A DNA stretch of 49,771 bases. It comes from Alphaproteobacteria bacterium. Lineage in GTDB: Bacteria; Pseudomonadota; Alphaproteobacteria; RS24. A program made the position numbers and the translations under genes. The stretch covers positions 1 through 49,771 of the forward strand of contig JAQWZC010000109.1 of assembly GCA_029253645.1 (NCBI GenBank), written 5' to 3'. Under the pieces are notes generated by a model that was not told where the DNA came from, did no database searches, and saw nothing but the letters and a program-made list of their open reading frames with translations. Of the stretch, positions 1-9,820 are shown one piece after another (the first letter of the stretch is position 1; each line of letters begins with the position of its first letter).

Positions 1-119
1 CCCGCTTTCAAATTGCCTTTGGGCAGAATCCATCGGCCCCGCTGTTGCGAGGTAACAAACATTAGGGCAATGCGCTCGCCCCGAATGGCCATGGGAATAA
101 CCCCTACTTTGTGATCCAT
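1..119 (-). CDS. NUDIX hydrolase, N-terminal part, truncated by the window edge
   Basis: Reverse-strand translation from ATG at 119: MDHKVGVIPMAIRGERIALMFVTSQQRGRWILPKGNLKAG; the RGRWILPKGN segment is typical of the region before a Nudix box. Confidence 0.75.
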   Translation of the reverse strand, partial: MDHKVGVIPMAIRGERIALMFVTSQQRGRWILPKGNLKA

Positions 120-423
120 GTTTGAAACCCCTTATCGGTGCGGCTTATTGCAGATGGGTGCCGCCTAGTTAGCAACAATTGATCATCGGCGGATTTAGTG
201 ATTTTGGCAATAGCCTGTTACCGTGAGAGGCCGGATGGTCAGCAGCTTCGGTCGCCAACGAAACATTTGGCGATATAAATCTTGGCGACCCTAAAAAGGT
301 TGAAAGCGGTAAATCAGAGATACAATATACAAGCCTGCGTTGACGCCAAATAAGCTGAGTACGCCATATCGTTGGCGTTAGCCTGTAATTTATTCGAAGA
401 CATGAGACCGTAAGGATCCGGTT

Positions 424-1659
424 ATGAAATTCACCATACAAGTTTTATTCGCTGCTATTTTGGGCGCGCTTAGTGTAATTGGCGTGACGGCGCGTTATCT
501 GCCACCTTATGACATTATTGCCCGCGTCGAAGCGCTAAGTGATCCAGAGAAAGTTCTGTGGACAGCCACTCGTGTGGGTGAATTATTCCCCACCCGCATC
601 GTCGCGCGCGGGGATCGGACTTTCAGGTTTAACAAAGATCCTGATTTTTTAAGTGGGTTCGAATACACCTTTGAAGGCCAGACCCAAACCATTGAAAACA
701 TGATGCGCGACATGGAAACGCTTGGTCTAATAGTCATTCATAAGGGTGCCGTCGTTTATGAAAGTTATGCTGCAGGCATAAGCCCCCATAACCATTTCAC
801 CAGCTATTCACTTGTCAAATCTTTTGTTTCAACCCTCATCGCCTTCGCAATAGAAGACGGCGCAATCTCAAGCGTAGACGACCGGCTGGATGCCTATCTG
901 CCGAAGTTGGTGAATTCCGACTACGCGGGTGTCACAATCCAACAAGCGCTTCAAATGTCGTCTGGCATTCGATTTGACAATCCAGCCACGGGTGAAGCCG
1001 AGGACACGATCAGCTGGGTCTTGAATACGGTCATATTGAACAACAAATCAGCTTTCGAAGCAGCTCACGCGTTTTCTCGAGCGTCGTCTCCGGGCACGGT
1101 CTTCAATTATAACACGGCCGAAACGCAAATCCTTCTTGAATTACTTTCCCGCACAACCAAAATGCACGCCGCCGATTATATGTCTGCAAAAATCTGGCAG
1201 CCACTTGGGATGAAGCATGATGCCTTTTGGGTGATCGACCGGCCCGGAAGCCGAGGCCGCGAAATCGGCGGCGCGTTTTTCAATGCAACGCTGGGCGACT
1301 GGGCTAGGTTTGGTCTCTTCATCAGCCAAGGCGGAAATTGGGAGGGCAAACAGCTTTTGCCGCAAAACTGGGTCGCTAGCGCGACGACGACAACTGACGA
1401 GCATTTGGCTCATGGTAAGGTAGATAAAAACTGGCGCAAGGGATATGGCTGGCATTGGTGGACCTTTGCCGACGGCTCTTTTCAGGCCGATGGCAGTCGA
1501 GGTCAGAGCATTTTCATTGACCCGTCGCGAGAGCTTGTCGTTGTGAGGTCTAGCGCATGGCCAACAGACTGGGTGGAAGTCTATGACAATCAGACGCACG
1601 AATTTTATGACGGTTTGATGGAATTTATAGACGCGAAAGTATCTGAGGCGCCAGAATGA
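424..1659 (+). CDS. Serine hydrolase, beta-lactamase/class C-like family
   Basis: N-terminal hydrophobic segment; SYSLVKSFVSTLI (SxxK-like) and YNTAETQ motifs; C-terminal GYGWHWWTFADGSFQADGSRGQSIFIDP. Confidence 0.85.
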   Translation: MKFTIQVLFAAILGALSVIGVTARYLPPYDIIARVEALSDPEKVLWTATRVGELFPTRIVARGDRTFRFNKDPDFLSGFEYTFEGQTQTIENMMRDMETLGLIVIHKGAVVYESYAAGISPHNHFTSYSLVKSFVSTLIAFAIEDGAISSVDDRLDAYLPKLVNSDYAGVTIQQALQMSSGIRFDNPATGEAEDTISWVLNTVILNNKSAFEAAHAFSRASSPGTVFNYNTAETQILLELLSRTTKMHAADYMSAKIWQPLGMKHDAFWVIDRPGSRGREIGGAFFNATLGDWARFGLFISQGGNWEGKQLLPQNWVASATTTTDEHLAHGKVDKNWRKGYGWHWWTFADGSFQADGSRGQSIFIDPSRELVVVRSSAWPTDWVEVYDNQTHEFYDGLMEFIDAKVSEAPE

Positions 1660-1704
1660 CGCTGTGATACACCACAACAAACATGCGTCATTTTTTTGAA
1701 TAAG

Positions 1705-1780
<76 letters not shown>

Positions 1781-1860
1781 ATCGCGCCGCGTGACAACAC
1801 GGCGTTAAGTAGGGCGTTTATAAGTCATGCATCTGGCGCTGTCTAGCCGCGTTAAAGCCC

Positions 1861-2061
1861 TTAATGCAGCTTGTCGTGGGATTCTTGTTCGGCCAATGCG
1901 GTTTCAATTTCTGCGTCAAAATCATCGGGCGGCTCAACCGCGGGCACGGCATAATGCCCGCCCATCCAGCGATGCAAATCAACATCGGAACAGCGTTTCG
2001 AGCAAAAGGGTCGAAATTTTTCGGCACTGTCCGCCGATTTACAAATCGGGCATTTGGCCAT
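1861..2061 (-). CDS. yacG: DNA gyrase inhibitor YacG, zinc-binding
   Basis: MAKCPICKS...FRPFCSKRCSDVDLHRWMGGHYAVP, typical YacG four-Cys pattern; overlaps the RNase E/G stop. Confidence 0.93.
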   Translation of the reverse strand: MAKCPICKSADSAEKFRPFCSKRCSDVDLHRWMGGHYAVPAVEPPDDFDAEIETALAEQESHDKLH

Positions 2062-3296
2062 TAATCGCCTCCGTTTTGCCGCAGCGCCTCAGCCAATGTC
2101 ATCACTTCGCGGCGGCGCGTCATCTCAACAACGCTAAACTCCGACATCGGCCCGATACGCACCGGATTTTTATCGCCGTCAAAACCCGCATCCAGCGCTT
2201 TCAACACGGCTTCATGCGCGGCTTGATCGGTCATATCAATAAAATCAATGGCAATCAGCCCGCCCAAAGCGCGCAGGCGAATTTGTTTGGCCAGCGCGGC
2301 AGCGGCTTCCAAATTCACCGCCAAAGCGTCGCCCTCAGCCGCACCGGAATTGACATCAACCGTGGTCATGGCTTCGGTCGTCTCAATCATCAGCCAAGCG
2401 CCGGAGGGCAAATCAACACGCGGCAACATCGCCTTATCCAATTGACCGGCCACATCATGGCGGTCAAATAAAATCTCGCCATCCTCAGCCGCAGATAAAA
2501 TATCTGCCAGCACCGCCATGTTTTGGCGCATAAATCCTTTGGCGGTGGCAAAACCCGCCGCGCCTTCCACCACCACGGCAGCCGTATCGGCGCGCACCAA
2601 ATCGCGCAGGGCTTTTTCAATCGGCCCCAAATCCTCGTGAATGAGGCTGGGCGCGTCCATATCCTCAGCGCGCTCCAACAGCGCTTCCCATTGCCCGGCA
2701 ACTTGCGCCATATCAGCGGCCAGCGCGTCCATCTCCTGCCCCGCCGCAGCCGTGCGCAGCACCCAGCCCGATGGACCATCCATGCCGTCAACATCAACCG
2801 CGTCAATGCCGTCGCCTTGGCGAATTTTTTCAGCCAATTCGGTCAGCCTTGTGCGCTCGGCTTCATCCTCAATCTGCCGCGATACGGCAATGCGCGTGCG
2901 ACACGGGGCCAGCACAACGCCGCGTCCGGCCAATGTCACATCGGCGGTCACTTGCGCGCCCTTATCGCCCTGCGGGGGCCGTGTGACCTGCACCAAAACC
3001 GTATCGCCATCCTCGACACAATCCTCAATCGGTGTGTCGCGGGTCGCATCTGGCACCAATGCGCGGGCTTCGCGGGCACCCAAAAAGGCACTTTTGTCAA
3101 AACCAATATCGACAAATGCCGCTTGCAGGCGACCGACAACGCGCTCCACACGCGCCAGATAAATCTGCCCGACCGTGCTGGCTTGGGCGTCGGCTTTGCC
3201 CAGCGGGGCGGCTTGAAGGGCCGTTAGATGACCGTCTTCCACTTGCGCCACGCGCAACAACCCGTTTTCGACACTCATTAAAATTTCATGCGTCAT
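2061..3296 (-). CDS. Ribonuclease E/G family protein, short form
   Basis: GQIYLARVERVVGRLQAAFVDIGFDKSAFL (S1-like) and MTTVDVNSGAAEGD...GGLIAIDFIDM catalytic region. Confidence 0.9.
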   Translation of the reverse strand: MTHEILMSVENGLLRVAQVEDGHLTALQAAPLGKADAQASTVGQIYLARVERVVGRLQAAFVDIGFDKSAFLGAREARALVPDATRDTPIEDCVEDGDTVLVQVTRPPQGDKGAQVTADVTLAGRGVVLAPCRTRIAVSRQIEDEAERTRLTELAEKIRQGDGIDAVDVDGMDGPSGWVLRTAAAGQEMDALAADMAQVAGQWEALLERAEDMDAPSLIHEDLGPIEKALRDLVRADTAAVVVEGAAGFATAKGFMRQNMAVLADILSAAEDGEILFDRHDVAGQLDKAMLPRVDLPSGAWLMIETTEAMTTVDVNSGAAEGDALAVNLEAAAALAKQIRLRALGGLIAIDFIDMTDQAAHEAVLKALDAGFDGDKNPVRIGPMSEFSVVEMTRRREVMTLAEALRQNGGD

Positions 3297-3333
3297 GGTG
3301 TTCTACTTCCCCTAAGAACTTCACGTTTTGTCT

Positions 3334-3894
3334 TTACGACAGCCGATAACCGGCAGCTTGCAATAAATTCGCAGTTTCAAACAAGGGCAAACCGATAATA
3401 TTACTGTGCGAGCCGACCGTGTTTGCGATGAAGGCGGCAGCGCGCCCCTGTATCGCATAGCCGCCTGCCTTGCCCTGCCATTCGCCACTATCGAGATAGG
3501 CGGCGATTTGTTCGGCGGAGAGGCGCTTCATCTGAACCCGACTGGTCACCACACGCGCCCATTGGCGCGCGCCATCCAGCAGGCAAATGCCGCTATGCAC
3601 GCGGTGACCGCGCCCTGACATTAAATCAAGGCACGCGCGCGCTTCCTCGGCGGTTTCGGTTTTCGGCAAAATACGTCGCCCGACACTGACCACCGTATCC
3701 GCCGCCAATATCAGCGCGCCCTCATGCTGGGCGCTTACGGCTTGCGCTTTGGTCATGGCCAAACGTTTGGCAAGCACCGTCGGCACTTCACGCGGGCGCG
3801 GCGTCTCGTCAATATTGGCAGGGTCAATCTGGTCGGGGGTAATCCCGATTTGCGCCAGTAAATCGACGCGACGCGGGCTGGCACTGGCCAGCAC
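3334..3894 (-). CDS. maf: Maf family nucleotide pyrophosphatase (GTG start)
   Basis: LASASPRRVDLLAQIGI, ILAADTVV, GYAIQGRAAAFI motifs; the first codon of the supplied ORF is GTG. Confidence 0.93.
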   Translation of the reverse strand: MLASASPRRVDLLAQIGITPDQIDPANIDETPRPREVPTVLAKRLAMTKAQAVSAQHEGALILAADTVVSVGRRILPKTETAEEARACLDLMSGRGHRVHSGICLLDGARQWARVVTSRVQMKRLSAEQIAAYLDSGEWQGKAGGYAIQGRAAAFIANTVGSHSNIIGLPLFETANLLQAAGYRLS

Positions 3895-3901
3895 AAGCTG
3901 T

Positions 3902-4120
3902 TTATTTGAAGCGATAGGTAATGCGTCCCTTGGTCAGGTCATAGGGTGTCATTTCGACCGTCACCTTATCACCGGCCAGCACACGAATACGGTTCTTGCG
4001 CATTTTGCCGGCCGTATGGGCAATCACTTCATGGTCGTTCTCCAATTTCACACGAAACGTCGCATTGGGCAGTAATTCTACCACCGTTGCGTTAAACTCC
4101 AGAAGTTCTTCTTTAGCCAT
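3902..4120 (-). CDS. infA: Translation initiation factor IF-1
   Basis: [72 protein letters not shown]. Confidence 0.98.
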   Translation of the reverse strand: MAKEELLEFNATVVELLPNATFRVKLENDHEVIAHTAGKMRKNRIRVLAGDKVTVEMTPYDLTKGRITYRFK

Positions 4121-4198
4121 AAATCCTACCCGTTAAATTTGCCGGAGAATGACCAAGAGCGCGGCAGAAATCAACCTTTTTCTGGCCAGCCTCATCAT

Positions 4199-4699
4199 CT
4201 ATCCGCGCATTTGCAAAACTGAGATGAGCGTGAACAGCCGTCGCGCCGTATCGTCATCCAGCACCACCTTATCCGCAAGGCGGGTTTTTAATAATTCAGC
4301 ACTCTCATTATGCAAGGCGCGCCGTGCTTCATCAATGGTCTCCACACGCTCGGGCGTCGCCGTGCGCATGGCCTCAAAATAGCTTTCGCAAATCATAAAA
4401 TAGTCGCGAATATTGCGCCGAAACGGCGTCATGGACAGCTCGATGCGGCTCAAAGCCGCGCCCGCACTGTCGGATATGGCAAACACAATGCCCCTATCGG
4501 CCAGCGATAATTGCAAGCGATAAGGCCCGTCTGGCCCGCCAACCAAGGCAAAATGATTGCTTTCCAAAATATCAAAAATCGCCACGCGGCGTTCATGCTC
4601 AAGGTCAGGATTGCGCGCCACCAGTGCCGGGTCATCCAGCGATAAATGCACAATGCGCCCGGGTTTTTGTTCCGCTTTATCTTCGCCCGCAGCGCCCAT
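4199..4699 (-). CDS. UPF0262 family protein
   Basis: Sequence pattern ...HERRVAIFDILESNHFAL..GPYRLQLSLADRGIVFAI...SYFEAMRTATPERVETIDEARRALHNE; conserved position next to hisD in alphaproteobacteria. Confidence 0.85.
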   Translation of the reverse strand: MGAAGEDKAEQKPGRIVHLSLDDPALVARNPDLEHERRVAIFDILESNHFALVGGPDGPYRLQLSLADRGIVFAISDSAGAALSRIELSMTPFRRNIRDYFMICESYFEAMRTATPERVETIDEARRALHNESAELLKTRLADKVVLDDDTARRLFTLISVLQMRG

Positions 4700-6013
4700 T
4701 CAGCTATCGCTTCCCATATTCAAACGGATGGAAATCGAGCGGCCATGCGCTTGCAAGCCCTCTTCCTCGGCCAAACGCACCGCCGCCGGACCGATTTCAG
4801 CCAGCGCATCGGCATCGCATTTCACCAATGATGACCGCTTCATAAAGTCCAGCACTGACAGACCCGACGCATAACGCGACGCGCGCGCCGTCGGCAAGAC
4901 GTGATTGGGACCGGCAATATAATCACCAATCGCTTCGGGTGTGTGGCGGCCCAAAAATATGGCACCGGCATGCCGAATATTTTCAGCCATCGTATCCGGC
5001 GCGGCGACCGCCAATTCCAAATGCTCGGGCGCAAGCTCATTGACCAATGCGGGCGCGTCTTCGGTCAAATCATTGACCACTAAAATCGCGCCAAAATTTT
5101 CCCAACTGGCACGCGCAATGGCCTCGCGCGGCAATCCGGCCAGCGTCGTCTCGACTGCCGCCGCCACCGCATCGGCATAATCATTATCATCGCAAATAAA
5201 AATCGACTGTGCGACTTCATCATGTTCGGCCTGGCTCAACAGATCAGCGGCCATCCATGCCGGATCATTTTGCGTATCAGACACCACTAAAATTTCTGAC
5301 GGCCCGGCAATCATATCAATGCCGACCTGCCCAAAGACTTGCTTTTTGGCCGCTGCCACATATGCATTGCCCGGCCCGACAATAACATTCACCGGCGCGA
5401 TGCTCTGTGTGCCATAGGCCAAGGCGGCCACGGCCTGCGCCCCGCCAATGCGATAAATCTCATCAACACCGGCCAGCTTGGCGGCCACCAGAACAAGCGG
5501 GTTCAGCTTGCCATCGGGGGTCGGCACAACCATCACCACCCGCGCCACACCGGCGACACGCGCCGGAATGGCGTTCATCAAAACACTTGAGGGATAATTG
5601 GCCAAGCCGCCGGGCACATAAAGCCCCGCCGCATCAACCGTGCCCCAGCGATGGCCCAATTCGACACCCGCCGCATCGGTGAAGCGGGCATTTTCGGGTT
5701 TTTGGCGGGCGTGAAAATCAGCAATGCGCGTCGCCGCCAATTCCAGCGCGGCTTTGGTTTCGGGCGCACAGGCTGTCATGGCCGCATCAATCTCAGCGTC
5801 AGATATGCGCAAGGTTTCGGGGGTTAAGGTCTGGCGGTCATATTTTTTGGTCAGCGCGATAAGTGCTGCATCGCCGCGCGCGCGCACATCATCAATAATC
5901 GCCGCCACCGCATCATTCACATCGGCCGATTGCTCACGCTTCATGGATTGCAGAGCCGCAAAACGCTCGGCAAAATCATTATCGTCAATATGGGCGCGCA
6001 AAAAACAGGCCAT
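4700..6013 (-). CDS. hisD: Histidinol dehydrogenase
   Basis: WGTVDAAGLYVPGGLANYPSSVLMNAIPA, VGPGNAYVAAAKKQVFGQVGIDMIAGPSEI; the ORF opens at 6118 but MACFLRAHIDDNDF (6013) is the likely start. Confidence 0.95.
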   Translation of the reverse strand: MACFLRAHIDDNDFAERFAALQSMKREQSADVNDAVAAIIDDVRARGDAALIALTKKYDRQTLTPETLRISDAEIDAAMTACAPETKAALELAATRIADFHARQKPENARFTDAAGVELGHRWGTVDAAGLYVPGGLANYPSSVLMNAIPARVAGVARVVMVVPTPDGKLNPLVLVAAKLAGVDEIYRIGGAQAVAALAYGTQSIAPVNVIVGPGNAYVAAAKKQVFGQVGIDMIAGPSEILVVSDTQNDPAWMAADLLSQAEHDEVAQSIFICDDNDYADAVAAAVETTLAGLPREAIARASWENFGAILVVNDLTEDAPALVNELAPEHLELAVAAPDTMAENIRHAGAIFLGRHTPEAIGDYIAGPNHVLPTARASRYASGLSVLDFMKRSSLVKCDADALAEIGPAAVRLAEEEGLQAHGRSISIRLNMGSDS

Positions 6014-6035
6014 GGGGTTTCCGATGCGGTCTCGC

Positions 6036-6464
6036 TTACTTATCCAAATCATGATGCGGGCGGGCTTTGGCGGCCCACGGCGCGGTAATGTCTTCCAATA
6101 TGGCCTCACAGGCTTCAACTGCCAAGCCTATCTCGCCGCCACCGGCAAATTGCAAACGCATCTCTCCGGCAGGCGATTTGTCCGGCAGAAAATGTACCGC
6201 CAATAAGGCGACCACACCCTCGCGGCGCGTTAAATTCAGTTTCTTTTGCCTGATAGAGGTGACATTTGCAAGCTGCAGCGCGCTACGCACGCGCATTGGC
6301 GCGGCCTTTTCTTCCCAACAAAACCGATTGACCAGCAGCACAAAACGCTGCTCATCCGCCAGATAAGCCATGTCGCCAAGCTGCGCGACAGCATCTTGCA
6401 GATGCGCTGATATGACCGCCATGTCATCAGCGCTGCGCCCATAAAGTTTCAGCGGCCTGCTCAT
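6036..6464 (-). CDS. DUF2948 family protein
   Basis: [48 protein letters not shown]; conserved position between murA and hisD. Confidence 0.8.
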   Translation of the reverse strand: MSRPLKLYGRSADDMAVISAHLQDAVAQLGDMAYLADEQRFVLLVNRFCWEEKAAPMRVRSALQLANVTSIRQKKLNLTRREGVVALLAVHFLPDKSPAGEMRLQFAGGGEIGLAVEACEAILEDITAPWAAKARPHHDLDK

Positions 6465-7732
6465 AATGTTTCCCGCCAGATTTTTGCCCCCACAGCGGAG
6501 AGCTTTTCTTCAATGCGCTCATAGCCGCGGTCAAGATGATAGACCCGCGAAATGCGCGTTTCGCCCTCCGCCATCAGACCGGCAATCACCAAAGTAACCG
6601 AGGCGCGCAAATCCGTTGCCATGACCGGCGCGCCATAGAGCTTTTCAACCCCCGTGACAATCGCCGTATCGCCTTCCAATGAAATATCCGCGCCCAGCCG
6701 CGCCAATTCCTGCACATGCATGAAACGGTTTTCAAATATTGTCTCGCGAATACGCGACACGCCGTCGGCGCAGCACATCAGCCCCATAAATGGGGCCTGC
6801 AAATCAGTAGCGAAACCCGGATAGGGTTCGGTAGTAATCGGTGTCGGCTGCGGACGCCCTGCCGGGCCGGTGACATGCAAGCCGCCATCGGTTTCGATCA
6901 GTCCCGCTCCGGCCAAACGCATGGCCGGTGCCAGCGCGCCCAATGCCGCCTCGTCAATGCCGGTCAGCGTCACCGCGCCGCCGGTCGCTGCGACAGCCAG
7001 TGCAAAAGCTCCCGCCTCAATGCGGTCGCGCGTGACGGTATGGTCGGCACCGTGCAATTTCTCGACCCCTTGAATGGTCAAAATGCGTGTGCCTAAGCCG
7101 TCAATTTGTGCGCCCATAGCTTGCAGGCAAGTGCCGACATCAACCACTTCCGGCTCAGTTGCGGCATTGGTTATAACGGTTTCGCCTTTGGCCAAACACG
7201 CCGCCATCAGCAGCACATGAGTTGCGCCAACCGAGACGAAAGGAAAATCCACCCGCGCGCCTTTAAGGCCGCCTTTCGCTGTTGCGTTCACATAGCCGCC
7301 CTCGACAGAAATATCAGCGCCCATGGCGGCCAAGCCGTTCAGATATAAGTCAACCGGCCGCGTGCCAATGGCGCAGCCGCCGGGCAGCGAGACTTGCGCC
7401 TCATGGGCGCGCGCCAAGAGCGGCCCCAGCACCCAAAAGCTGGCGCGCATTTTCGACACCCATTCATAAGAGGCCCGCGTGCTGGTAAGCGTCGGCGTAT
7501 CAATGTTCAGGCCCTCGCCCGGGCCATTGCCAAACTCCGCGACTGTCGCCCCCAGCTCGGCCAACACTTTTGCCAAAGTGCGTGTATCGGCAAGCCGCGG
7601 CGTGCCGCGCAAAATCAGCTCCTCATCGGTCAAAAGCCCGGCCACCATGAGCGGCAGCACAGCGTTTTTAGAACCCGAGACAGCAATCTCGCCGCGCAGC
7701 CTGTGACCGCCGGATATGACGATTTCATCCAT
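6461..7732 (-). CDS. murA: UDP-N-acetylglucosamine 1-carboxyvinyltransferase
   Basis: [28 protein letters not shown]..., [31 protein letters not shown]. Confidence 0.97.
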   Translation of the reverse strand: MDEIVISGGHRLRGEIAVSGSKNAVLPLMVAGLLTDEELILRGTPRLADTRTLAKVLAELGATVAEFGNGPGEGLNIDTPTLTSTRASYEWVSKMRASFWVLGPLLARAHEAQVSLPGGCAIGTRPVDLYLNGLAAMGADISVEGGYVNATAKGGLKGARVDFPFVSVGATHVLLMAACLAKGETVITNAATEPEVVDVGTCLQAMGAQIDGLGTRILTIQGVEKLHGADHTVTRDRIEAGAFALAVAATGGAVTLTGIDEAALGALAPAMRLAGAGLIETDGGLHVTGPAGRPQPTPITTEPYPGFATDLQAPFMGLMCCADGVSRIRETIFENRFMHVQELARLGADISLEGDTAIVTGVEKLYGAPVMATDLRASVTLVIAGLMAEGETRISRVYHLDRGYERIEEKLSAVGAKIWRETL

Positions 7733-7868
7733 CAGATTGGCTCTGTTTCGTGGCCCGCTTGGCTTCTTTGCGGCGTTTCAGATTGGCGCGCAAAGCTGCC
7801 GCCAGTTTTTCTTGCCGGGCGGATTTATCGGCCGGTTTTTGATTGCTGCTATTTGGCTCTTTGCTCAT
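7725..7868 (-). CDS. Small basic protein immediately upstream of murA (47 aa)
   Basis: Manually read ORF missing from the supplied track: [47 protein letters not shown]; its stop overlaps the murA start. Confidence 0.7.
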   Translation of the reverse strand: MSKEPNSSNQKPADKSARQEKLAAALRANLKRRKEAKRATKQSQSDG

Positions 7869-7882
7869 GCCTTTTCATAATA

Positions 7883-8152
7883 TCATTCGGGCAATTTGTC
7901 ATGCTTCGACACCACGCCACGGGTCCAGCCTGCGCCGTGCCAATCGGGGCGCAAAAAAATCTCGCGCCCCCCACATTGAGCGCAACGGAATTTATGCTTC
8001 ACCTCGTAAAGCGTCGCATTGCCGAATTTTTCGTATAGCGGCGCGGATGGCACCACCTTATGATGGCTGCATCCCTCGCACCAAACCCAGAGATTTAACC
8101 GACGCTCGACCAACCAGCCCAGCCGCACCGGCTTTACAGACGCTTTTCGCAT
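7883..8152 (-). CDS. Hypothetical zinc-ribbon-like protein
   Basis: WCEGCSHHK...FRCAQCGGREIFLRPDW (paired CxxC); 89 aa. Confidence 0.6.
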   Translation of the reverse strand: MRKASVKPVRLGWLVERRLNLWVWCEGCSHHKVVPSAPLYEKFGNATLYEVKHKFRCAQCGGREIFLRPDWHGAGWTRGVVSKHDKLPE

Positions 8153-8276
8153 GACGCAACACAGGTTTCAACAAAATAGAACAGAAAAAGAACACTAGTA
8201 CAAGGCGCGCGCCCGTGCAATCCTTGCTTGCATCGCTGCGCGGCCTATGGCAAACAGCTTTCACGCTTTTCGCGCT

Positions 8277-8351
8277 GCTGCCGTAGCTCAGGGGTAGAGC
8301 ACTTCATTGGTAATGAAGAGGTCGGTGGTTCAATTCCACCCGGCAGCACCA
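8277..8351 (+). tRNA. tRNA-Thr (GGT)
   Basis: GCTGCCGTAGCTCAGGGGTAGAGCACTTCATTGGTAATGAAGAGGTCGGTGGTTCAATTCCACCCGGCAGCACCA; GGT anticodon, encoded CCA. Confidence 0.97.
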
Positions 8352-8424
8352 TTTCTCGAAAATTCAGAATAAGCGCTTGGCCGCGCCATCGGCCGGGCCT
8401 ACGCCCCTTGGCTGGAGGATGACA

Positions 8425-8862
8425 TTAACGGCGGCCGAATATTTTCTTAACTTTGGGCCTTGAGCCGAGGTAAAACACCGCAGCAAATATGATAATGGCT
8501 AGGAGAACGCCCGCCTCCTTACTCAAATGACCTTCGGGGATAATCTTTATGGCACCGATATAGCCGAAAAAAAGCAAATTCGTTGTGGTGATTTGCGCCG
8601 CTGAATATTTTTTTTCAGGCGCAAACACAGTTTGCAAAGAGAAATAGGCAAACATGGAAAAGAAGGTCAATCGAAGCGTCTCGTAACGATAAAGCGGCGG
8701 AAAAAACGCCGTATTGTTATCCGACGGATAAAACAGAAAAGGCTCACCCAAAAGCGATAGGACAACGACAATGGCCGCCCAAACACCAATGAAAAAAATC
8801 GCCAGCCGTAACATAAACCTAAAGCTCATGGGGAACGGTAGCAAATGCCCGTGAAAAATCAA
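8425..8862 (-). CDS. Hypothetical membrane protein
   Basis: 145-aa ORF with several hydrophobic stretches (FMLRLAIFFIGVWAAIVVVLSLL, GVLLAIIIFAAVFYLG); no family recognised. Confidence 0.65.
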   Translation of the reverse strand: MIFHGHLLPFPMSFRFMLRLAIFFIGVWAAIVVVLSLLGEPFLFYPSDNNTAFFPPLYRYETLRLTFFSMFAYFSLQTVFAPEKKYSAAQITTTNLLFFGYIGAIKIIPEGHLSKEAGVLLAIIIFAAVFYLGSRPKVKKIFGRR

Positions 8863-8930
8863 AACGCAATCTTTTTGGCACGCTTAATCCGAGCACCGGT
8901 TTGGACTTGCCAAAGGCGATTCTATCCTGT

Positions 8931-8956
8931 AATTAATAATCATTCGCATTATCAAA
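8931..8956. promoter_or_regulatory. Putative Fur-type iron box upstream of bfd
   Basis: aattaataatcattcgcattatcaaa, immediately upstream of the bfd ATG (8976); shares aatcattcgca with the element before the iron-binding protein gene. Confidence 0.6.
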
Positions 8957-8975
8957 GGGGATTTGGAAACGCGCC

Positions 8976-9173
8976 ATGTATGTTTGCAACTGCAACGGCA
9001 TTACCGAAAAAGACGTCGCTCAAGCGATTGAGAACGGCTGCGCGCGGGCCGAAGATATTTACGAGAAATGCGGCACGCAACCTCAATGCGGCCGATGCAT
9101 TGATCGCATGCGCGCAAATTTGGCATTATTGACCGTTGAGAAAGAGCCCGCCACCGCGCTGGCCGCTGAATAA
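8976..9173 (+). CDS. bfd: Bacterioferritin-associated ferredoxin, (2Fe-2S)-binding
   Basis: MYVCNCNGITEKDV...KCGTQPQCGRC, BFD-like Cys pattern; divergent from bacterioferritin. Confidence 0.9.
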   Translation: MYVCNCNGITEKDVAQAIENGCARAEDIYEKCGTQPQCGRCIDRMRANLALLTVEKEPATALAAE

Positions 9174-9196
9174 AGCGTCGGCTTGGCCCTTACCGC

Positions 9197-9691
9197 TTAG
9201 CTATTATCAGACGCGCCGATTTGCTCTTGGAGATAATTCTGCAAGCCGGTTTTTTTAATCAAGCCCTGCTGGGTTTCAATCCAGTCAATATGCTCTTCCG
9301 TATCATCGAGGATTTTTTCAAAAATCTCGCGCGTGACATAATCGCGTTTGTCTTCGCACAGGGCGATGGCCTCTTTCAGACATTTTTGATTGAGCATTTC
9401 GACCGATAAATCAGCGGTAAACATTTCCGGCACATCCTGACCAATGCTCAGCAGACCCAAATCCTGCAAATTCGGCAGGCCTTGCAGCATTAACACGCGA
9501 TTAATAATCCAATCCGCATGTTTCATCTCGCCCAAGCTCTCATGATAGACCTTGTCGCCCAAAGCCTCAAAACCCCAATCCTTCAACATGCGTGCATGCA
9601 GAAAATATTGGTTCACTGCCGTCAACTCATTCTTCAAAATGATGTTCAGCTGCTCGATTACTTTTGCGTCGCCCTTCATGGCCTGCTCCAT
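9197..9691 (-). CDS. bfr: Bacterioferritin
   Basis: [56 protein letters not shown]; start at 9691 or the internal Met MKGDAK. Confidence 0.96.
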   Translation of the reverse strand: MEQAMKGDAKVIEQLNIILKNELTAVNQYFLHARMLKDWGFEALGDKVYHESLGEMKHADWIINRVLMLQGLPNLQDLGLLSIGQDVPEMFTADLSVEMLNQKCLKEAIALCEDKRDYVTREIFEKILDDTEEHIDWIETQQGLIKKTGLQNYLQEQIGASDNS

Positions 9692-9820
9692 ATTCTATTT
9701 TGGCGCGCCGCGCGCGCCTTCGGTTGATAAGAAAAATATAGGGCGGCCCGGGTGAAAAGGCAAATTATTAAATGTTTTCAATAGTTTGTTACTAATACGC
9801 ATTCGCATTTACAAGCGGCC

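Noticed and set aside
169-441. 90-aa minus-strand ORF between the NUDIX and serine hydrolase genes
   Set aside because: No recognisable domain, overlaps the start of the serine hydrolase, lies in a likely promoter region
2523-3227. Plus-strand ORF (234 aa) opposite RNase E/G, and many similar ORFs opposite hisD, pyrD, the helicase, nrdA and others
   Set aside because: Frame-shadow ORFs in GC-rich coding DNA; the opposite strand encodes recognisable conserved proteins
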